This document shows positions 57,560 to 64,000 of a stretch of DNA of 64,000 bases, in pieces. Source of the DNA: Nectonema munidae (taxonomy: Eukaryota > Nematomorpha > Nectonematoida > Nectonematidae); assembly GCA_030549495.1 (NCBI GenBank), contig JAUIRK010001041.1, forward strand, positions 186,001 to 250,000, given 5' to 3'. Each line of letters opens with the position of its first letter. Position 1 is the stretch's first letter. The notes beneath the pieces are model-generated. The model was not told the origin of the DNA, ran no database searches, and saw only the letters and a list, made by a program, of their open reading frames with translations. The translations under genes and the position numbers were made by a program.

Positions 57560-57690
57560 GTGAGAGTAAGGCTGGTTAGGAACTGGGTTTCGATAACTCA
57601 AGGTCTTGGGTTCGATCCCGCATCAAGCCTGCTTTCTTGATAGTTCGATACAAGCGGCGCAATTGTGCCTACTCGGTGAAAACACTCCAT
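57560..57690 (+). mobile_element. tRNA-derived SINE head, copy 1
   Basis: A B box of RNA polymerase III (GGTTCGATCCC) lies at 57609-57619. A weak A-box-like GGCTGGTTAGG lies about 40 bases upstream. The unit matches the reverse complement of 59376-59500 from GAGTAAGG to GAAAACAC, which shows it is a repeated element rather than a single tRNA gene. Confidence 0.65.
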
Positions 57691-59375
57691 GCTAGCTTTA
57701 CCTTCACCAGCGCCGTTGCCAAACCCAAGTTTTAATTTTTAGTTTACCCAACAACGGTTTTAATGGGACCGGAAAGTTTTCAAGGGAGTTCCAGGAAGGG
57801 GGCAAGAAGAATACTAGGGGAAAAGCCCCTTTTTCAACGGGCCTGCTTTATACTATCATATAAAATAATTTTATGTTTGTGCTTATCTCTTTTTTACTTT
57901 GCTATATAATTTTCTAGAATCTCCACTTTATTCTCTCATTTCCGATCTCAAACGTCCGACTCTCGCAGTTCTGCTACGAGAAAGTGAGATCACTAATCAA
58001 TTTATCGATTATTATCATTATCATTATCATTATTATCTAATTTTAGAAGCGTCGGTGATGCACAGAATAAATGTATTGTGCGCTGAGAGAACCACATCTC
58101 TCTCACTCACGCTCTCAAAGGAAGAAGAGGAGGAAAGCAAGGCTGAGCTCATGGCTTCACCATCATCGATGCGCGCATATTTATCCATGGTGTTGTCGCA
58201 CACATGCATATTTATTTGGAAAATCAATACTTTTATTGTAGTGTAGCAGTAGTATAATGCAAGGAAATAAAGTCAATATTGAAGAAAAAGGAAAAACACG
58301 AATAAATTCTCTTCTCTATTATTATATTATAATGCTATTATTATTTTTAACGATGTGTATGTGTATCAACGATAGGGACGGCGCTGTAAGGAGATGAAAA
58401 CTTTTTTGTTTTGGCGCACTTTGGACAATTTTACTCCTTAAATTCATCTTCGTCGTCATCATCACCACATCTTCGATTCGTCATTCGCTAATCACCACCA
58501 CTCCCTCCTGCCCCTCTTTTCACTCTGTCTGTGTGCTTGATGCTTCTTCTGTTTTTCTTCGACTTCTAGGTAAATGTTGTTTAGTCTCTGTCCTCACTGT
58601 TGTATCTAGTCAAAATCCCATAAAACCAAACTCTAATTTACATGTTCTTTGGACGACCTTTTTTAGATTTTTTTCACCACTAGTACATCAAAAAAAATTC
58701 TTTAGGTAGTAATGGTTTACTTTACGATTCTGTCAATCAAAAATTTTTTCACCAATTATTTAATGTTGTGAATGTCAATCAAACTATACAATTTTCAACG
58801 TAGTTTATTTCCTTGATATAATACTACTAAAGATTCTAGAATTTTTTAAGTTAAACGAGTTTTTAAAATGTTTTTTAAGAAATTTGCTGATAGGAGGTGG
58901 GGAGCCTTGGGCCGAGGGCTAAACGAAAATTGTTACGGGGACCAAGAGTTATGGAGATTTCCATGACTCAAGAAGCATTTGAATGCCTGTCAGTGCATTC
59001 AACTCGAACACAAACACGCTGTTAAATGTAGATTGGGAACTTTGTCGAGTCTGATAGGTGATTTTTAGGACTACTTTAAAAGTGTCTACTAAATTATTGA
59101 ATTCTACACACTGAGTGTTCTAGTTAATAGTGGAAATAATCTCGGTGATAAAACTGGGTTAAGCCCTCAAGGATTTGGTAAGCTAGTAGTGTGATGTATT
59201 TTAATGTGAACTGGACGCGTTTAATCTTCTAAGCATGATGCATTGCTGTATTTATTTTTGTTGAACCCGAAAACTTGCCTTCTTTTCGAATTAAAAGACA
59301 CACTCACAAAATTAAAATGCATAAATTATCTTTTAAATTGCTATATACCGCTATGTTTTAGCATAAAGATACCAT
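57691..59375. other. Region with a possible upstream exon of a further gene
   Basis: At 58040-58570 the DNA is less AT-rich, with CT-rich text, and ends in TTCTAG|GTAAAT at about 58569, a plausible donor. This could be a non-coding first exon on the plus strand. An ATTATC/ATTATT microsatellite lies at about 58010-58036. No start codon with a convincing frame was found. Confidence 0.25.
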
Positions 59376-59500
59376 AGGGTGTTTTCATCGAGAAGGCACG
59401 ATTGTGCCGCTTGTACGAACTATGAAGAAAGTAGGTTTGATGCGGGATCGAACCCAAGACCTTGAGTTCTCGTATCTCAGTGTCTCACCAACCTTGCTCA
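59376..59500 (-). mobile_element. tRNA-derived SINE head, copy 2
   Basis: Inverted copy of 57560-57690. The B box lies on the minus strand at 59444-59454 (GGGATCGAACC on the plus strand). Both copies share CAAGCGGC and the GAAAACAC end. Confidence 0.65.
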
Positions 59501-60676
59501 TATCATCATAAATTTTTATGTGATCAATAAATCGTCACTTGTGACGATTTGTTTCACGTTTTTTTTAAATAATATTGCAAATCCAAATGTCTTTTATACT
59601 GCCTTAAAATATTTTTCTTTGAGGCGTGGTATGATGGTCACTTTGCCACCCTTTGATGTATTAGACTTATTTCGTGTAGGACTGTCACATTTTTGAATCA
59701 GTAATTAAAAAAAATATCGACTTGGTCAATTCCTTTCCATACATTATTATTTTATATGAAAAATGTATGATGATGATGATGATCAATCATATTTAGAATT
59801 AGATCAAGTTAATTTCAAGTTTAATGGAAATTTGAAGGTCTTTTTTGAAATTATAAAATAAGTTATGGAAAAATCGTGTTTCTTCTGTATCCCATTCAAT
59901 TCCGTATTAAGCGTCAGGTAAAATCGTGACACATTCACTAAAAAGGGCGATTCCTAGTTTACGAGACAATGGCGTATATAAAGAGTGTAGCAAACGGTCT
60001 TTCAGTAATATCTCTTTTTATTAATGATATATACTTGCAAATTATTATTGCCGGCCTGGCTAGACCACCCACCCTTCTTGATGCACACGTCTTATTTTTT
60101 TTTAATTTATAAGCAGCTTCACGTTTTCCTCCATAAGAAACTCAAAAACAAATAGCTCAAAAGTTTCACTTTGCTCTTTCTTTGAGTATTGAAAGTTCCC
60201 TTTTAAAAAGTTTCATAAATTAAACTGATTTTTTAAATCAAATTTTAGAAAAAAAATTTAATGACCTTGAACCGACGACTTTACAAAAATGTGAATCGTC
60301 TGCGTTTATTAATGCTTTTTATTACAAATCTTCTGCTTTACATTAGATATCGTCTGATTATTCTGCTCGATAACGAGTTAAGACGGATAAGGTGATGTAA
60401 TCAACTGATACAGAGCGATTGCCAATGAAAAAAAGTGTTGTGTGTGTGTGTGTTCAATGTTCATCTAATTTATTCAACATATGCTTATAATAATCGTCAT
60501 GATTCGTGCATATATTTCTTTAAAATCGACAAAGAAACTCAGGTAATTTTTCTTTTCTTTTCATTACATGTTGTTTACCTTTGCTCACTGATCGTATTAT
60601 TTCGTAATTTTTGTTTCATCGCTTCTCGCCGCTGCTGCTGTTGTTGTTGGCTCCCGGATTGCCTTCTTTATTTTAG
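59501..60676. other. Intergenic or intronic DNA
   Basis: Bases 60285-60385 carry CGTCTGCGTTTATTAAT, CTTCTGCTTTA and AGATATCGTCTG. These words belong to the piggyBac-like MITE, so a very diverged relative is possible. A GATGATGATGATGAT run lies near 59768 and a GT run near 60437. Otherwise nothing was seen. Confidence 0.3.
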
Positions 60677-60717
60677 TGAACCTTTTTCTCCAAAAAATTT
60701 CGACTTGGATAGGATGT
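60677..60717 (+). CDS. Candidate 41-nt internal exon
   Basis: It is flanked by CTTCTTTATTTTAG and a consensus donor, GTAAGT (60718-60723). In one frame it reads EPFSPKNFDLDRM with one extra base on each side, an ordinary protein-like peptide. It could belong to a plus-strand gene that starts near 58.4 kb and leaves the window. It is too short to identify. Confidence 0.3.
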
Positions 60718-60766
60718 GTAAGTTTCTTTACCATCGTTAAATGTAGTATCAGCCAACCAGTATAGC

Positions 60767-61025
60767 GAGACCCTCAGGCACGAAAAATTCGGATTGATAG
60801 TGTCAGGGTCCAGCGATCTCTGTATTGAATTTTACAACCCCTTTCTTTTTTCTTTCTCTCCGCATTTTGTGTGGGGGAGAGGGATGATAAGAGAAGAATA
60901 AAAAAGATAAAAAAAAAATAATATTATTTTAATAAAATATATAAAAAAAAATAATAGTATTTTCTTTTGAAAATTTGAGAGGAGGGGGGGGGATCCCCTG
61001 TTGTCCCTCCCTGGCTACGGGCCTG
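60767..61025. mobile_element. Possible hAT-like element with one clear end
   Basis: The right end TCCCTGGCTACGGGCCTG is a common DNA-transposon terminus. The flanks AGTATAGC (60759-60766) and GGTATAGC (61026-61033) differ by one base. The left end does not mirror the right, so the call is tentative. Confidence 0.35.
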
Positions 61026-61033
61026 GGTATAGC

Positions 61034-62399
61034 ACACCACTACATCTGGCTCCCTAACAGTAGGCTTCTACTTATGGCTGATAGAGCTTCGAATTTTAGG
61101 TTGCAAGGCCGAGCCAAGTTGTTCCCGCACTTAGCTATTAGGTTTACCATTCTTCGGGGGTCAGAACACAAATGAATGTGTCATGTGGGCGATTTAAAAT
61201 ATGCTCAACGTTGTACTAGTGCCAGACTCCTACGGGGATCCGAAATTCCGTGTTTCCACGAAGCTGAAGCGTTTTCCCTAATCGGGTAAGAAATAATTCA
61301 TGCAGTTCAAATTAATAGTTAAAACAAAGAATCTGCAAATAAATGTTTATAAACTCTAGTTTACCCTATTGTATTTTTTTAGACATCCATATGCATAGTC
61401 ATATGGTTGCAATGCAATTCATTCGCTATCAAGTTCTTTTGAACGTGTTGCATTATAAAAATGTTTTTGCTACCCAATGCCCATTAAATTTAAAGATCTC
61501 CTGTATCAAGAAAGTGCGATATTTGTAAAAAGTGTATTCTAAAGATCACTTTCAAATTATACCTTCTCATTGCTAATTTATCTTGTATTTTTTTATATAT
61601 ATATAAACTAATTAAATACTTTTTTGTTGGGTTGATTTTAAACTTAGATGGCATTAATTAAATTAATTTTAATATATATATCAAAAAAAATATTTGAATA
61701 TCATTTTTCTAGTTTATTTAAGAAAGCTAGTATACTTTTTTTCAAAATGAGCACGACTAATTAAAAATTTTGTTCCATTACCACATGGTCGATGTAGGCA
61801 TCATGTATTGGGTTAATAATAATAGTGGTATTTTTTTACAGAAAATATATTTAAAATTTATATTTAAATTTACTGACGGTTTTTTATCCTGGTTTTCTTC
61901 CTCTGAAGGATTCAAAAGTTTTTACCGTTAGATAGTGCTCTGACGACCCGATTATAACCTTGTTAGTAATCAAGCTATCACTAGGCATTAAGATTGTTTC
62001 CCAAATTGGGAGCGTTCGCGTTAGGATTGTATCTTTCATTCAGTTGTATTTATATATTTGTAACATACATTCTTGTAAAATTATATATATAACAAGGTAT
62101 AGCTATTCTTTTGTAACAAGGGTCGGTAGGCGTTTAGTGGGATGGAAAGTCCAGGTAGACTTGGACTCAGCATTCCGGGCATGTCACGATATCCGAAAGG
62201 ATGGGTGCGAACTTTACAAACAAACTTAACTTAATTTACGCATTAAAATTTAATTAAAATTTTTTAAATAAAGAGGAGTAAAATGCGTTCAAAAATTGGA
62301 CTGGACGAAAATGACCTTGGTTTGGCGAAAAACAAATTTCTAAAAGTTTTAGTATTTTAATTTTAAGTAAAATATTTGCTATATATTTGAATAAACTTC
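61034..62399. other. Intergenic DNA, nothing definable
   Basis: GC-richer patches at 61.06-61.28 and 62.12-62.21 kb stand out from the AT-rich background, but they show no terminal repeats, splice-supported frame or RNA fold that I can name. Confidence 0.3.
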
Positions 62400-62414
62400 C
62401 ATATCTGGGCAGAT

Positions 62415-62500
62415 GTTGGGGATAGTCACGATCGGTAATCGAACCCAGACCATCTGCATCGTGGCCATACACTCCGACCTCTAAGCCATCTATCTACCGA
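62415..62500 (-). mobile_element. tRNA-derived SINE head or tRNA pseudogene
   Basis: On the minus strand an A box, TGGCTTAGAGGTC (62476-62488), is followed at normal spacing by a B box, GGTTCGATTACC (62434-62445). GATAG and CTATC bracket the unit, like a worn acceptor stem. The T arm pairs poorly. It differs from the SINE at 57.6 and 59.4 kb and so is another family. Confidence 0.55.
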
Positions 62501-63291
62501 CGAATATGTTATCTATATCTGATGACGTTTTAGTCTTTTGATTTATATTATTTAATACTGAAAGTTTCTAAATTTTACATCTCAATTATTAATTGCTTAT
62601 ATATATGTGTTCTTCGCACCTCTCCCCCTTTTCAAGATAAAGTATGAAGCTCCTATATTAGTTCCTTATCCAAATTAACATATAAGAACTAGCAAGAATC
62701 TTTAATTTTTATTGATGAAAGCCGCTTCAACTCACACCTGAAACATTCTCGCGTACGTTCACAAAGAGGAACAGGAGCTAGTTACTTATTTCTACTAACA
62801 GAGGAAAGAATGTTTGAAAATGTAAAGTTCCTTTCTCTTTATTCCTTCATGTGGAATCCGTGCGATAACGTTTTTTCAAAAATTAAAAAAGTAAAGCCAG
62901 AAATACACTAGGTTTGTCTTTTTCATCTACAATCAGAGAAGGTGTTGGTTCTATTTCTACATTTGACTATTCTCATATGCTAAGCAACATCAATATAGCT
63001 TCAACTGGACAATTATATATTCCAAATATTTATTCATGATTAATAAAAAAAAAAGCTTCAAATTAATTTTAATTTGAAAGCTTGAACAATATTTTTTATA
63101 CATTTTCTTATATTTAAAGTATGCTTTTATCAAACTTTTATTAAAAATATTTGGAAAAAGACTGTATAGAAAACTTTTAATACTGATTATGATAATTTTT
63201 TTCAATTCGGAATTAAAAAATAAAAACTTGTTGCTGACAAAATTTTTGAATTTATAGAAAAAAATTCAAAAAAAAATCAAAATAAAAAAAA

Positions 63292-63367
63292 CCAACTTAA
63301 AATGAGATAGGACGAACTTAAAATGAAAAAAGACGAACTTAAAATGAAAAAGGACGAACTTAAAGCG
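63292..63367 (+). repeat. 21-bp tandem repeat, about 3.6 copies
   Basis: Units follow CGAACTTAAAATGAAAAAGG with small changes. The array is short with no unique spacers, so it is a minisatellite and not a CRISPR array. Confidence 0.75.
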
Positions 63368-63720
63368 AAGATGCTATATTTAACACTCAAACGAATTTTC
63401 AATCATTCTTATTCATTTGAATCAATAGTTAATTTTTTTTAATCGGTTCAATTTGTTTACAAGTTTTACAACAAGCTACTCTTTTGTCCTAAAACGTCTA
63501 CAATGGGCAAAGAACGAGCTCTTTTACCCTAAAACAAAAATATCAAATCTAAAAATTTGAAAAACGACCAAAGCCTACACAAAAATATATAAGTGAAAAA
63601 TATCAACTTCCAGCATTATTAGATATTCTTTATAAAAAAAAAGTAAGATTTACCTTGATTTATTTTATGAAAATGCTGATTCAAAGAAAAAGCGGTAATT
63701 CAGAAAATTGAAGATTATTG

Positions 63721-63792
63721 AGGAGGGGGGCTTCGCCCCATGGAAATCACATCGGGGGTCTTCGGCCCCTGCCTCCGGATGTACGCCCCTGC
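63721..63792. mobile_element. One terminus of an unidentified DNA transposon
   Basis: GC-rich text (GGCTTCGCCCC, GGGGTCTTCGGCCCC) ends in GTACGCCCCTG. Its reverse complement, CAGGGGCGTAC, has the form of a hAT-like terminus. No partner end or target duplication was found nearby. Confidence 0.4.
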
Positions 63793-64000
63793 ATAAGATG
63801 ATTCCTTGTTTTTCTCTGTTACTAATCAAGCTTGGTAACATTTCGTTGCTAAAAATTTTAACATTTATTTTTAAACAATTCCTTACAGAGTAATCAATCC
63901 ACCTAATCAATTCATTTGATTTGAACCAGGCTTGTTGACAATTAGTGAGATGAGAGGCTGAGAAATATCTTTTAGCTCCTAATCAATATTGCATCGGATA

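Larger units (their letters stand above)
62520..64000. other. Intergenic AT-rich DNA to the window end
   Basis: It contains the 21-bp tandem repeat at 63292-63367 and a transposon end at 63721-63792, both listed separately. No gene was recognised. Confidence 0.35.

Noticed and set aside
57899-58246. Plus-strand frame with a YHYHYHYY run
   Set aside because: The run comes from an ATTATC/ATTATT microsatellite, and the rest shows no domain or conserved pattern.
56909-58387. Element bounded by CAGCGCCGTC and GACGGCGCTG
   Set aside because: The short ends match, but the flanking 8-mers differ and further GCGCCGTC words lie between, so pairing is arbitrary.
62415-62500. Functional tRNA gene
   Set aside because: The A and B boxes are good, but the T arm and acceptor pair poorly.
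63292-63367. Direct repeats as a CRISPR array
   Set aside because: Units are contiguous with no spacers, and the genome is eukaryotic.

Overview
The window is about 64 kb of very AT-rich eukaryotic nuclear DNA. Its protein-coding exons are short, split by GT-AG introns and buried in transposon debris. The element mix (RTE-type LINE, Ty3/gypsy, Helitron, hAT- and piggyBac-type MITEs, tRNA-derived SINEs and multi-copy transposon-associated ORF families) suggests an invertebrate. A crustacean such as a copepod is my best guess. That is inference from composition and family resemblance only.

Layout. Bases 78-269 are the last coding exon of an unrecognised gene, followed by a long AT-rich 3' end. 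Bases 2790-5690 hold a very old minus-strand Ty3/gypsy ruin. The main host gene is a TTC39/Iml2-family gene on the plus strand, which I could piece together from five exons with matching reading phase: 6498-6518, 6569-6600, 16390-16488, 27221-27296 and 35623-37524. The predicted protein is about 709 residues. Its three large introns are packed with mobile DNA. Intron 2 has hAT and piggyBac-like MITEs. Intron 3 has two degenerate transposon-associated ORF families and a LINE tail. Intron 4 has a minus-strand RTE-type LINE (27.66-34.2 kb) split by a young gypsy element (29216-32854).

Downstream of TTC39, a decayed Helitron (about 40.77-44.6 kb) keeps recognisable Rep and PIF1-type helicase pieces. 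A nested inverted-repeat element with a Penelope-like end motif lies at 47.4-47.94 kb. Next to it is an intact minus-strand ORF of 494 residues (48364-49848) ending in three near-identical 76-residue Lys/Glu-rich coiled-coil repeats. Bases 51.77-54.2 kb hold broken OTU/vertnin-like and unrecognised ORFs beside a low-complexity stretch that may be poor-quality sequence. The last 9 kb has hAT-type MITEs, three tRNA-derived SINE heads, one candidate small exon and otherwise featureless AT-rich DNA.

The host content is therefore thin: one nearly complete TTC39 gene, one terminal exon of an upstream gene, one lineage-specific repeat ORF and perhaps the start of a further gene near 58-61 kb. The rest is a layered record of transposition. 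The TTAA-flanked 129-130 bp MITE family (four copies) and the gypsy-in-LINE nest are the clearest pieces of that record.
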